A stretch of DNA of 57,698 nt, taken from positions 1 through 57,698 of the forward strand of contig DAIMZM010000002.1 in the NCBI GenBank assembly GCA_036733985.1, written 5' to 3'. This stretch comes from DAIMZM01 sp036733985. GTDB taxonomy: Bacteria; Bacillota; Dehalobacteriia; UBA4068. The translations under genes were made by a program, and so were the position numbers. The stretch's first letter is position 1. Every line of letters starts with the position of its first letter. The notes beneath the pieces are model-generated. The model was not told the origin of the DNA. It saw nothing but the letters and a program-made list of their open reading frames with translations, and searched no databases. This document shows positions 1 to 9,692 of this stretch, in pieces.

Positions 1-1146
1 GATCTCTTCCGTTTCCAACAGGCGGCAGGCCAGATGCTCCATATCATGATAATCGATCAGGCCCCGGCGCAGCTTTTCTGCGGTCAGGGCCTGGTGGAAG
101 CGGCTGATCAAGTCCACCAGCTGGCTGAGGAGGGGGCCCAGGGCTTGCAGATCCGCCAAGAGCCGCTGATTGTCCGCTGCCGCGAATTTGGCCGCCGCCT
201 CCTGGGCCGCTTCCCGCCCGGCTTTCCGCAGATCCTTGAAGCGTAGCATGGCGTCTTCATCCGGCTCCCGGCCCGGCGGCAGGCCCTGGCGCACTTGCTT
301 TTTGCCGCTGGGCAGCCGCTCAAAGCTGAGCTGCCGCAAAGCTTCCAGCTGGGCCGAGAGGGTTTTGGCTTCCCGTACCTGGTTGACTGCCGCCAAATCC
401 CGGTTGATCAAATCCTGCCAGAGGGGGGGCAGCATTGCCTGGAAGGTCAGGGCCCGGGCCTGGGCCAAAGGCCGGGCCGCTAAGGCCATTTTCAGGGCCA
501 GGACTTTTGCCGCGTAAGGGGCAAAAGGATAATCCTCCAAGCATTGCCCCTGGCTAAAAGCTGCCGCCGCCTGGCGCAGCCAGGCAAAAGGCTCGGGCCG
601 GGACAGGCTGTATTGGTAGAGGGCCAGCATCAGGTTGACCAGGCCGCTGTCGTCCTTAGGCCCGCCGTAAGCGTCGGCCAGGCCGGGCAGGGGGCTGTCG
701 GCCGCGGCATATTCCGCTTCCAGGAAATCGTCCAGCACTTCCCGGAGCAGCAGGGCGTTTTCCATTTCCGAAGCCACCCGGAAGCCGGCGGGCAGATCCA
801 GGCAATAATAATACTTTTTCAGCAGGGAGAGGCAAAAGGCGTGGATGGTGCTGATCTGGGCCTGGGGCAGCAGGGCCAGCTGCCGCCGCAAATGGCTGTT
901 CTCCGGCTGGGTGCCGGCCCCGGCGCTTAAAGCCGCCTCGATCCGCAGCAGCATATCATCAGCTGCCGCATGGGTGAAGGTCAGCACCAGCAGGCGGCTG
1001 ACGCTGCCCCCGGCTTCCAGGTAATGGATGATGCGGTTTACCAGCACCGTGGTTTTGCCGCTGCCCGCGCCCGCCGCCACCAGCAGATTCCGGCCTTTAG
1101 TCTGGATGGCTTCCAGCTGGGCTTGATTAAAGGCATACCCGCTCAT
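1..1146 (-). CDS. addA: ATP-dependent helicase/nuclease AddA (partial)
   Basis: N-terminal 382 codons of AddA, the helicase-nuclease subunit that works with AddB in end resection and Chi-dependent recombination repair. Visible: Q-motif-like FNQAQLEAIQ near residues 6-15, a UvrD-type Walker A (AGAGSGKTT), VLTFTHAAADDM (motif Ia) and STIHAFC (motif Ic), then DYHDMEHLA near residues 365-373, matching the conserved DFxDLE element. The rest of the helicase and the C-terminal nuclease lie beyond the window edge. The ATG overlaps the addB stop as ATGA, so translation is probably coupled. The downstream end is unknown only because the window stops. Confidence 0.93.
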   Translation of the reverse strand, partial: MSGYAFNQAQLEAIQTKGRNLLVAAGAGSGKTTVLVNRIIHYLEAGGSVSRLLVLTFTHAAADDMLLRIEAALSAGAGTQPENSHLRRQLALLPQAQISTIHAFCLSLLKKYYYCLDLPAGFRVASEMENALLLREVLDDFLEAEYAAADSPLPGLADAYGGPKDDSGLVNLMLALYQYSLSRPEPFAWLRQAAAAFSQGQCLEDYPFAPYAAKVLALKMALAARPLAQARALTFQAMLPPLWQDLINRDLAAVNQVREAKTLSAQLEALRQLSFERLPSGKKQVRQGLPPGREPDEDAMLRFKDLRKAGREAAQEAAAKFAAADNQRLLADLQALGPLLSQLVDLISRFHQALTAEKLRRGLIDYHDMEHLACRLLETEEI

Positions 1147-4100
1147 GGCCGCCCTCCGTCACTCAGCAAAGGATCCTGGCGCTTCCGGGGGGCCGTCGCT
1201 TCCCGTTCCAGGCCGCAGACGCTGTGGTAGTCGCAATAAGCGCAGGCGTCGCTGCCCTGGTCCCGCAAGGGAGCCACGGCCACCAAGCCGGAGAGCATGG
1301 CTTCCGCGCTTTCCCGCACCAGCTCAGTCAGACGCTGGTTCAGCTCTTCCCAGGTTTCCCGGTCCAGGCCCGGGCTGTTCTCATAAAAGCGCTCTCCAGC
1401 CAGGGCCACGGGGATGACCTTGCTCTGGCCGTTGATCTGCCGGTCCTGCAGCAGCACGCTTTCTTGATCCAGTACGGTCAGGCCCCCCATTTTCAAGCCT
1501 TCCGGCCGGGCTGCCGGGGGCGGGCCGGCCAGGCTGACGATCTCGTCCTTCACCGGCGCGTAGAAAGCCCCGGCTGCCAGGGCTTCCCGGCCCGGGGTGA
1601 AAAAGTCATGGTTGGCCAGGGTGACCTGTAAGTAAATCAGCAGCTGCAGCCGGAGCCCGGCCTGGATATCTTCCGCTTTCAGGCTGATCTCCCCGGTTTT
1701 ATAATCCACCACCCGGAAAAAGGCCCGCCGGCCGTCATTGGCTTGGGCCGCGTCCACCCGGTCGATGCGGCCATAGAGTTCCAGGGTCTTGCCCTCAGAC
1801 AAGGGGATGCGGAAGGCCGGCAGGCTGCCCGGCTCATCGCTGCCAAAGGGCAGCTCAAAGGCGACGGGGCGAAAATCCCCCTGGCGCAGGGATTCCGCCA
1901 GCAGCAGGGCTGTGGCCACCAGGGCGTCCCTGAGCCGGCCCCGGACATAAGCATAACGGGCGGAGCTTAAGAGCATGCCTGAGAGGAAGCGGGGCAAATA
2001 GGGCGCCAAATGCTGATCCACCAGGGCTTCCGCCTGCTCCCGCTGTAGTTCCGCCCAGTCCAGGCCTTGGGCTTGCAGGGAGCGTCCCAGCTCCGCCAGG
2101 ATATCATGGAAAAGCTGGCCCCGGTCCGCTGCCTGGAATTTATATTCCCGGCGGGGGCTCAGCTTCAGGCCATAGGCGGCGAAATAGGAAAAGGGGCAGC
2201 GGCGGTAGCGCTCCAACCGGGAAACGCTGCCCCGGAGGGTGGAACCGTAAAGCCGTTTCAGCAGGGCGCCGGACAGGGGCCGGGTCTCCGGCTGAAAGCC
2301 CAGGCCCTGTTCCACCCGGGCCAAAGCCAGGCCCAGGCCTGCCGCTTCCCCATAATGGGCTCGCACCGCCTGCCAGAGGGGGGCCTGATCCCCGTCCCGC
2401 CAGGCAGCGGCAGTCAAAGCCAGGTCAGCCCCGCCCCCGGCCAGATGCGCCGGGCCGATCTCCCCGCCGTCCTCTGTTTCCAGGGCCGGGAACAAGCGCC
2501 GCAGCTGCCGCACCAAGGGGGAAGGGGACAGCAGGGAGCCGTCGTCCTCCTGCAGGGCATAGCTGAGATAGAGGCGCTGGCCGCTTCTGGTCAAAGCCAC
2601 ATAGGCCAGATAATTTTCCCGGAACTGGCGCAGGGCCAGATCCGGGCCCAGCCCCAAGCCCAGCCTGGCCAAAGCCCGGCGGTCTTCGTCGCTGAACAGG
2701 CCGTCGTTGGCGGCTTTCCGGGGCAGCTGGCCTTCGTTGACGGTCAGCAGAAAAGCCGCCTTGATCTCCGGATTGCGGCTTCTTTCCAGAGAAGCGATGA
2801 AGACTTGATCCCGGCCCGGGGGGATGGTGGACAGGCTCAGGCCGGACAAGGCCGCCTCCAGCAATTGGAAAAGCTGGGCGGCGGGATAAACCCGGTCCCC
2901 TAAGAGCTGTTCCGCTTCTTCCAGTAAATTGGTGAGCTTTTCCCCGGCCTGGCGGTGATAAGCGGCCCGCTCAGCCTGGCCTTCCGCCAGGGCCCGGCTT
3001 TCCAGCTCCGCCAGCCGCTGCCAGACCGCCAGCTGATCCAGCAGGGCCAGAAGCCCTTGCCGTACTTGGGAAAAGGCCGCTTCCCGGCCTAAGGAGGCGC
3101 AGAATTCCAGCAGCGGCCTGGCGCCTTTGGTTTTCAGGGCCGCCATCTCCCCTGCCAAATCCGGGCTTTCCCCTGCCAGGGGCGGAAAATCCCAGCTTTC
3201 CTTGGCCCAATCCCAGAAGCGCAGGCCATGGGCCAGGCAATAATTGTCCAGGGCGTCCGCTTCCGGTCCGGCAACGGGGTTCAGGCTGTTCTTGAGGAAG
3301 CGGAAAATATGCCGGTAATGGGCCTGATAGGCCCAAACCTCCAAGGCGGAACGCAAGAGCTCCACCAGGGGATGATAAAGCAGGGGCTTTTTGCTGTCGA
3401 TAAAATAGGGGATGCCCAGTTCGCCGAAAACTGCCGGCAGCAAATAAGCGTAAGGGGCGCTGTCCCGGGTCAGCACGCTGATATCCCGGTAAGAGAGGCC
3501 TTCCTCCCGGGTCAGGCGGATGATTTCCCGGCCCGCCCATTCCAGCTCAGCCCGGCGGTCAGCCGCCTGGATCAGCCGGATGCTCAGAGGCTTGTCCCGG
3601 AAGGCTGCCGCCCCTGCGCCGGAAAAGTGCCTTTCCACCGCCTGCAGCTCCGGGTTTTGGCTGAAGCGGCCCGGTTCGCCCCGGAGACAGAGGGGTTCCA
3701 GGACCTCCGCCCCCTGCCTGCGGGCCAGTTCGCTTAGGGCCGCGTATTCATGCCAGGCCGGGTAAAACACCGCGTCCTCCTGAAGCGCCTGCTCAGCCTG
3801 GTCAGGGTCTAAAGGCAGCATGATTTCCAAGCCTCGGGTATGCCCCATCAGCGCCGCCACCACCTGGCGTTCCGCCGGGGTAAATTCACCGTAACCGTCT
3901 ATGTAGACCCAGGCGTCCTGCAGCAGCCCTGCTTCAATGGCCTGGGCCAGCTCAGCCAAACCCTGGGCATGGCTGGCGAAGCGGCCGTCCTGGCCCTGGC
4001 GGTAAGCCTGGTATAAGCAGGCGATTTCCCCTAAACGGGCGTTCCCCAGCCTTTCCGCGGCCTGGGACAGCGCTGCCGGGCTGATCTGATAAGCCTGCAA

Positions 4101-4481
4101 TTCCTCGGCTGCGGAAGTCAAATAAGCGGCAAAACCGCTGTTCCCAGCCTGGTTGGCAAAAATCTGCAAATCCTCCCGGCAGTCGGCCAGGGCCGAAGCG
4201 GCCAGCAGCAGCTTGCCGGCCTCGCTGAGGCCGGGCAGGGCAGCCGCCTGCCGGGGCAAACGGCGCAGCAGCCGGTTGAAGCTGGTGACCTCAGCCCGGC
4301 TAAAGCCGCCTCCCGGGGCGACCCTGGCCAGCATCCGTTCATGAATAAAGGTGGCCTGCTCCGGCAGGATGAACAGCAAAGGCGGGCCCAAAGGATCCTG
4401 CTCCAGCGCTTGCCGGAGCCTGGTCAGGCAATGATAAGTCTTGCCCGCGCCCGCCGGCGCGAGGACGAAGCGTAGGGGCAT
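1143..4481 (-). CDS. addB: ATP-dependent nuclease subunit AddB
   Basis: 1112 residues, near the usual AddB size. It begins with a Walker A motif (LAPAGAGKT, residues 7-15). A RecB-type nuclease core follows in the C-terminal third (GRIDRVD then VVDYKTGE). One cysteine (YRRCPF) lies before the nuclease and three at the very end (C1080, C1083, C1089), the AddB pattern for an iron-sulfur cluster. AddB pairs with AddA to process double-strand ends. The ATG has an AAAGGACG-type ribosome site. It is the penultimate gene of the run from pheS; the 286-bp spacer before it carries a dispersed repeat, so it may also have its own start or a regulated read-through. Confidence 0.95.
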   Translation of the reverse strand: MPLRFVLAPAGAGKTYHCLTRLRQALEQDPLGPPLLFILPEQATFIHERMLARVAPGGGFSRAEVTSFNRLLRRLPRQAAALPGLSEAGKLLLAASALADCREDLQIFANQAGNSGFAAYLTSAAEELQAYQISPAALSQAAERLGNARLGEIACLYQAYRQGQDGRFASHAQGLAELAQAIEAGLLQDAWVYIDGYGEFTPAERQVVAALMGHTRGLEIMLPLDPDQAEQALQEDAVFYPAWHEYAALSELARRQGAEVLEPLCLRGEPGRFSQNPELQAVERHFSGAGAAAFRDKPLSIRLIQAADRRAELEWAGREIIRLTREEGLSYRDISVLTRDSAPYAYLLPAVFGELGIPYFIDSKKPLLYHPLVELLRSALEVWAYQAHYRHIFRFLKNSLNPVAGPEADALDNYCLAHGLRFWDWAKESWDFPPLAGESPDLAGEMAALKTKGARPLLEFCASLGREAAFSQVRQGLLALLDQLAVWQRLAELESRALAEGQAERAAYHRQAGEKLTNLLEEAEQLLGDRVYPAAQLFQLLEAALSGLSLSTIPPGRDQVFIASLERSRNPEIKAAFLLTVNEGQLPRKAANDGLFSDEDRRALARLGLGLGPDLALRQFRENYLAYVALTRSGQRLYLSYALQEDDGSLLSPSPLVRQLRRLFPALETEDGGEIGPAHLAGGGADLALTAAAWRDGDQAPLWQAVRAHYGEAAGLGLALARVEQGLGFQPETRPLSGALLKRLYGSTLRGSVSRLERYRRCPFSYFAAYGLKLSPRREYKFQAADRGQLFHDILAELGRSLQAQGLDWAELQREQAEALVDQHLAPYLPRFLSGMLLSSARYAYVRGRLRDALVATALLLAESLRQGDFRPVAFELPFGSDEPGSLPAFRIPLSEGKTLELYGRIDRVDAAQANDGRRAFFRVVDYKTGEISLKAEDIQAGLRLQLLIYLQVTLANHDFFTPGREALAAGAFYAPVKDEIVSLAGPPPAARPEGLKMGGLTVLDQESVLLQDRQINGQSKVIPVALAGERFYENSPGLDRETWEELNQRLTELVRESAEAMLSGLVAVAPLRDQGSDACAYCDYHSVCGLEREATAPRKRQDPLLSDGGRP

Positions 4482-4538
4482 AAGGACGTCCTTTGATGTA
4501 TTGAAAGCGATGGCGGTTGATATATTGGAAGTGAAGAC

Positions 4539-4580
4539 CGTTCTTCTTTTGTCAAAGAAGAACCAAGAAAACTTTAAAAT
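4539..4580 (-). repeat. Dispersed hairpin repeat, copy A
   Basis: Read on the minus strand: TTTTAAAGTTTTCTTGG, then a hairpin whose arms are GTTCTTCTTT and AAAGAAGAAC. Related copies lie near 47773, 54451 and 54591. It sits in the 286-bp mutS2-addB spacer, which otherwise has no convincing gene. The spacer also holds inverted arms GGTTTTA/TAAAACC around 4606-4675, so the addB leader may be folded. Function is unknown; an intergenic RNA hairpin or a mobile miniature repeat are both possible. Confidence 0.6.
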
Positions 4581-4767
4581 GGTGTACAGGGGTAAGCTGG
4601 CGCAGGTTTTACCTCAAAAGGAGAAATGTCAGGCGTCCGGAGCGCGGCGAGCGCCCTGGCCTCAGATAAAACCGCCTCGGCGTAGGGTAGTGACATAGGG
4701 CCCGTACCCCCGGCATAGCGTAGGACACGCGGGCTATCATCCAGCGCCGCGTAGCGAATCTCCTGGC

Positions 4768-7161
4768 CTACTGATCCAGCTCCACAATGGTGACGCCGAT
4801 GCCGCCCTCATGATAGCCGCCGTCCCGGAAGCTTTTCACCAGGCGGTGACGGCGCAGTTCCTGATGGACGAAATTCCGTAAAGCCCCGGTGCCCCGCCCG
4901 TGATTGATCTCCACCTGCTTCAAGCCGGCGATGAAAGCGTCGTCCAGATATTTTTCCAGCACCGGCATGGCTTCCATGGTATCCAGGCCATGCAGGTTCA
5001 AGGTTGGCTCCACGCTGGCGCTTTTTTGGTAAGCCAGGGCCGCGTTGCCCCGGCTCCTCCCACCCTTGCCCGGCTTTTTCTGCTGCTCCGGGTCAGCCAG
5101 GCGGATCTCGCTCAGCTTGCCTTTCAGCTTCACCACGCCCACCTGCACCATCACCTGGCCGTCGCTGCCGGCCGCGTCCAGCACGCTGCCGTATTTATCC
5201 AGCTTGGGCAGGTAGACATAATCGCCGGGCTTCACCGCCTTGGGCGCGTTTCCCTGGAAAACCGGCTCCGGGATCTCCTCCTCCAATTGCTGCTGCCAGG
5301 ATTTCAGCTTTTTCCGGCTTTCCTGCCAGATCCGCTCCGCCGACTGCTGCTCCGCGGTTTGCCGCTGCTGTTCCTCATAAAGGGCCCGGCTTTTGGCCAG
5401 GGTCTCCTCGAGGATCGCCTGGGCCTGCTCATTGGCTGCCCGGATGATTTCCGCCTCCCGGGCTTTCAGGGCCTGCTGCCCCTCGTTCATCTGCTTTTCT
5501 TTGGCCATGGCGCTGAGACGCAGGGCCTGGGTCCGCTCCTGCTCAGCCGAAAGCTCTCGGCGCATATCCTCCAAATTGGCCAGCATGGCCGCTACCGCCA
5601 CATCCTCGCCGGAAAGGCTCTCCGCCGCCTCCTGGATGATGGGCTCGGGCAGGCCTAAGCGGCGGCTGATCTCAAAGGCGTTGCTTTTGCCCGGCAAGCC
5701 CATAAGCAAGCGGTAAGTGGGGGAAAGGGTTTGCACGTCAAATTCCATGCTGGCATTGATAAAGCCGGGCGTATTGTAGGCAAAGGCCTTTAATTCGCTG
5801 TAATGGGTGGTGGCCACGGTTTTGGCCCCGCTGTTTTTCAGGTGCTTCAAAATGGCCATGGCCAGGGCCGCCCCCTCCGTAGGGTCGGTACCGGCCCCCA
5901 GCTCGTCCAGGAGCACCAGGCTGTGGCTGCCGGCCTGGGCCAGGATGGCCACGATATTGGACATATGGGAGCTGAAGGTGGAGAGGGATTGCTCAATGCT
6001 CTGCTCGTCGCCGATATCCGCCCAAACCGCGTTGACAAAGGCCACCTCGCTGCCGGAATCCGCGGGAATCTGCAGGCCGGAGAGGGCCATGGCGGTTAAG
6101 AGGCCGATGGTTTTCAGCAGCACGGTTTTGCCCCCGGTATTGGGGCCGGTGACCACCATGGCGGCAATGCCCTTATCCAGGCGGGCGTCCACCGGTACCA
6201 CCTGGGCGGCGGGGATCAGGGGATGGCGGGCCTTGACCAGCTGCCACACGCCCTCGTCATTGATTCTCGGCACCACCGCGTCCATATCCAGGGCCAGGCG
6301 GCCCTTGGCCAGCAAAAAGTCCAGCTGGGCCAGGATGGTTAGATCCGCCCGCACATCCGCGCTGAAACCGGCTACCACCAGGGACAGTGCCCGGAGCACG
6401 GCGGCGATTTCCTCTTCCTCCTCATGGGCCAGCACCGCCAGCTCATTGTTCAGCTCCATCACGGCCAGGGGCTCGATAAAGACCGTGGCCCCGGAACTGC
6501 TCAGGTCATGGGCCACGCCGGAAATCTGGGCCCGGTATTCCTGGCGTACCGGCACCACATAGCGGCCTTCCCGGATGGTGACGATGGGCTCCTGGAGAAA
6601 GCGGGCGGTATTGGCATTCTTGATCAGGCTGTCCAGCCGGTCCTTGACCCGCTCGGTTTTGTCCCGCTTTTTCCGGCGGATGCCGGCCAGGCGGTCGGAA
6701 GCGCCGTCATTGATGGAGAGATCCGGGCCAATGGTTTTTTCCACAGCGCTTTCAATGGTTTTCAGCAGCACCAGGGAACGGGCCAGGCCCTGCAGGGCTG
6801 GAAAATTGCCTTTCAGCTCGCTGAAAAAAGCCTTAGTCATCCTGGCGGAACGGCAGAGGGCCGCCAGATTGACCAGGGCTTCCGGTTCCAGGGTGCCGCC
6901 GATCTCCGCATGCTTAAGGCTGGAGCGGATATCCCAAAGCCCGGTCAGGGAAAAAAGCGGATTCAGCCGCAGCAGCTCCCGGGCCTCCTCGGTTTCGGCC
7001 AGGAGCAGGCGGGCCTGGTAGCTGTCGCCCACCGGCTGCAGGGCTTCGGCCAGCTCCCGGGAGACGGCAAAGCCGCAATAGCCCATGAGCTGGCTGATAA
7101 TTTTATCATATTCGATCTTAAGCAGGGATTTGTTATTCATCTGTTTTGGTTTATCCGGCAT
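4768..7161 (-). CDS. mutS2: Endonuclease MutS2
   Basis: 797 residues, typical of MutS2. The MutS-type ATPase has Walker A GPNTGGKT (residues 339-346), with DELGAGTDP (Walker B/D loop) about 80 residues later. A charged coiled-coil clamp segment follows (about 515-640), then a C-terminal Smr endonuclease domain with LNLHG and HGRGTGALR. MutS2 acts in recombination control and, in Bacillus, in rescue of collided ribosomes through Smr cleavage. The ATG at 7161 has an AGG seven bases upstream; an internal Met at residue 8 lacks a ribosome site. It sits 21 bp after the U32 gene in the same run. Confidence 0.96.
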   Translation of the reverse strand: MPDKPKQMNNKSLLKIEYDKIISQLMGYCGFAVSRELAEALQPVGDSYQARLLLAETEEARELLRLNPLFSLTGLWDIRSSLKHAEIGGTLEPEALVNLAALCRSARMTKAFFSELKGNFPALQGLARSLVLLKTIESAVEKTIGPDLSINDGASDRLAGIRRKKRDKTERVKDRLDSLIKNANTARFLQEPIVTIREGRYVVPVRQEYRAQISGVAHDLSSSGATVFIEPLAVMELNNELAVLAHEEEEEIAAVLRALSLVVAGFSADVRADLTILAQLDFLLAKGRLALDMDAVVPRINDEGVWQLVKARHPLIPAAQVVPVDARLDKGIAAMVVTGPNTGGKTVLLKTIGLLTAMALSGLQIPADSGSEVAFVNAVWADIGDEQSIEQSLSTFSSHMSNIVAILAQAGSHSLVLLDELGAGTDPTEGAALAMAILKHLKNSGAKTVATTHYSELKAFAYNTPGFINASMEFDVQTLSPTYRLLMGLPGKSNAFEISRRLGLPEPIIQEAAESLSGEDVAVAAMLANLEDMRRELSAEQERTQALRLSAMAKEKQMNEGQQALKAREAEIIRAANEQAQAILEETLAKSRALYEEQQRQTAEQQSAERIWQESRKKLKSWQQQLEEEIPEPVFQGNAPKAVKPGDYVYLPKLDKYGSVLDAAGSDGQVMVQVGVVKLKGKLSEIRLADPEQQKKPGKGGRSRGNAALAYQKSASVEPTLNLHGLDTMEAMPVLEKYLDDAFIAGLKQVEINHGRGTGALRNFVHQELRRHRLVKSFRDGGYHEGGIGVTIVELDQ

Positions 7162-7182
7162 TTGCCTGAGAATCCGGGGCCT

Positions 7183-9684
7183 TTAAACGCCGCGGTACAA
7201 ATGCCCCTTGGTATATTCTTTCATGATAGTGGGCAGGCGCAGCTTGGCTTCCTCATAGCTGAAAGCGTCCTGGCGCGCGTCCCGGTACAGCTCCATGATG
7301 CGGTTGCCCCGCTGCTCCGGATAGAGGCGGATATCCAGCAGCAAGCGGCGGACGCCCGCCGCCGCCAATTCCGGCAGCTCGTTCAGGAGGCAATGCTCCC
7401 GGGCATTGAAAATATGCATGCGGCAGTCATTGTCGCAGCGAAGGGGGAAGCTGAAGCCTTTCTCATCCCGGAGATACAGGGGCCGCTGGCTGCGGCAAGG
7501 GCGCATGCAAGGCACGTCCTGGCCGTTTTGCCGGTTGCGGAAGCCGCATAAGGCTCCGGGCAGGCAGTATTCGCTGACCATCAGCTGCAGGGCTCCCTGA
7601 CCGAAAACTTCGGTTTCCAGGCCGTTGCTGTCCAAAGCCGCTAATTGGGACAGGGTCAGCTCCGGCGAAAGCGTGGCCCGGCGGATCTGGTTCCGGTAGA
7701 GGAAGCGGCAGGCGGCGCTGTTATAAATGTTGCAGCCCGGCCCGGCATAGATCTCCCCCTCCCAGCCCTGCTTCCGCAAAAAGGCGGCCTGGCCGATATT
7801 GTTCACCACCAGGGCCGGCAGGTTCAGGCTTTGCCAGAGCCGCAGCCGTTTCAGCCAGCTTTCTTCTTCCCGGGGCAGGATCACATGGGGCAGATAGGGG
7901 ATCAGCCTGGCCCGGCGCTCCTTTATTTCCGCCGCCAGCACCCGCAGGTCCACAGGGCCCTGATCCACAAAGCCCACCGTGTCAAAGTAAATATCCGTGA
8001 TGCTCCGGGCGGCGGCTGCCAAGGCCTGGGCCGGGGTTTGGGCCAGCACGGTCAGGGCTGGGAAAGCCGGGCGGCCGCCGGAGCGGGCCGGGGCTTTTTC
8101 CTTCTTTTCCGCCACGGCTTTCAGCATGGTGGAGAAGCGCACATTGTCAAAGGGGCGGGCGTCCTTGGCCCGGCGCTGCAGCATCAGATTATGCACCAGT
8201 TCCCGCCGGAGCTGGTTTAAAACAGAGCTGGGCAGCATGGCGTTTTCCGCCACTTCCCCCTTGAGGCTGGCCAGGGTATAACCGGTGCCGCCCAAGCGGC
8301 CCAGCTGGGAAAAGGCCACGGTCAAGGGCTTTTGGCTGTTTTTCGCCGGTTCCACCACATAAGCGCTTTCCCTGGTGGCCTTGTAGCCGTCCGGGTCTTC
8401 CACGGAGACAGTGAGCCTGCGGCCGATCTGGGCTGTCACATGAAAATGCAAGGGCTTATCCGGCAGGCGCTCATAGCTCAGCTCAGCCCCTTCCATCAGG
8501 GGCGCGTCATAAGTCTTGAACAAGCGGTCCCCCACCCGGCAGCTGCCGGACAGGGGCAGGCGGACAATAGCGCCCGCCGGGGCCAGGGCCACCAATTCCT
8601 CGCCGTCCAAATAAATCTGCTCCGTCTTGAAGCCTTGGCGCTGGCCGCTGGTCCAGATCTCCACCCCGTCCCCCCGGTGCAGGGGCTGGGCCAGCTTCAC
8701 CGTAATCCGGCCCCCCTTGAACTCCAGGATGCGGCCCAGGAACAGGCCGCGGTTATTGGGCCGGGAGAGGCTCATCAGGGCCAGGCCGGGGTTGCCTTGC
8801 CAATAAGCGCTGCAATGATCCCGGTTAAAAACCTGGGTCAGCTGGCGCAGCTCTTCCGCATCCGGGGCAAAGTGCAGGCCCTGTTCCAGCTGGCGCAGGG
8901 CTTTGCTGTAAATGCGGCAGACCGTGGCCACATACTGGGGCTTCTTCATGCGGCCCTCGATTTTCCAGGCTGCCAGGCCCAGCTGATACAAGTCGGCCAG
9001 ATTTTCATAGCCGAACAAATCCTTTGGCGAGAGCAGGTATTTCCCCTCGGCCAGGGTTTCGATCTCATCGCCGAATTCATCGCAAAGCTGATAGGCCATG
9101 CGGCAGGGCTGGGCGCAACGGCCCCGGTTGCCGCTGCGGCCCCCCACCATGGAGCTGAACAGGCATTGGCCGGAATAGCAGACGCATAAGGCCCCGTGGA
9201 CAAAGCTTTCCGCCTCCACCGCCGTGGCTTGGCGGAAGGCGGCGATATCCTCAAACCGCATCTCCCGGGGGAGGATGACCCGGAACACGCCGTTTTCCGC
9301 CAGCAGATCCGCGCCGGCCCCATTGGCAATGGTCATCTGGGTGCTGGCTAAAAGGGGCAGCTCCGGCAGGGCATAATGGAGCAGTTCCAGCATGCCCAGA
9401 TCCTGGACGATCACCCCGTCCACCCCGGCCTTGTACAGCTCGGCGCTGTAAAGGAGCAGGGCCGGGGTTTCCTTATCTCCCACCAGGGTGTTCACCGCGG
9501 CATAAGCTTTCAGGCCATGGAAATGAGCCAGCTCCACAGCCTGGGTGATCTCCTCTAAGCTGAAATTATCCGCATAGGCCCGGGCGGAAAATTCCTTCCC
9601 GCCAAAGTAGACGGCGTCCGCGCCATTGGCAATGGCCGCCCTTAAGGCCTCCATGCTTCCGGCGGGCGCTAAAAGCTCTGTCAT
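7183..9684 (-). CDS. U32 family peptidase / RlhA-like tRNA-rRNA hydroxylation protein
   Basis: 833 residues. The N-terminal half is a U32 domain starting TELLAPAGSMEALRAA, with the conserved cysteine element GRCAQPCRM. The middle matches the collagenase-like/DUF3656 insert of long U32 proteins. The C-terminal half repeats a U32-like fold with PCMRPCRSQ and CDNDCRMH. Relatives (RlhA, TrhP/YrrO) hydroxylate rRNA or tRNA using cysteine-bound iron-sulfur chemistry, so 'peptidase' may be a misnomer. I chose ATG 9684 because it starts the conserved domain, has AAAGG upstream and lies 8 bp after the nif3-like stop. A longer reading from 9867 would overlap that gene with unrelated low-complexity sequence. 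Confidence 0.9.
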   Translation of the reverse strand: MTELLAPAGSMEALRAAIANGADAVYFGGKEFSARAYADNFSLEEITQAVELAHFHGLKAYAAVNTLVGDKETPALLLYSAELYKAGVDGVIVQDLGMLELLHYALPELPLLASTQMTIANGAGADLLAENGVFRVILPREMRFEDIAAFRQATAVEAESFVHGALCVCYSGQCLFSSMVGGRSGNRGRCAQPCRMAYQLCDEFGDEIETLAEGKYLLSPKDLFGYENLADLYQLGLAAWKIEGRMKKPQYVATVCRIYSKALRQLEQGLHFAPDAEELRQLTQVFNRDHCSAYWQGNPGLALMSLSRPNNRGLFLGRILEFKGGRITVKLAQPLHRGDGVEIWTSGQRQGFKTEQIYLDGEELVALAPAGAIVRLPLSGSCRVGDRLFKTYDAPLMEGAELSYERLPDKPLHFHVTAQIGRRLTVSVEDPDGYKATRESAYVVEPAKNSQKPLTVAFSQLGRLGGTGYTLASLKGEVAENAMLPSSVLNQLRRELVHNLMLQRRAKDARPFDNVRFSTMLKAVAEKKEKAPARSGGRPAFPALTVLAQTPAQALAAAARSITDIYFDTVGFVDQGPVDLRVLAAEIKERRARLIPYLPHVILPREEESWLKRLRLWQSLNLPALVVNNIGQAAFLRKQGWEGEIYAGPGCNIYNSAACRFLYRNQIRRATLSPELTLSQLAALDSNGLETEVFGQGALQLMVSEYCLPGALCGFRNRQNGQDVPCMRPCRSQRPLYLRDEKGFSFPLRCDNDCRMHIFNAREHCLLNELPELAAAGVRRLLLDIRLYPEQRGNRIMELYRDARQDAFSYEEAKLRLPTIMKEYTKGHLYRGV

Positions 9685-9692
9685 GAAAAGCG

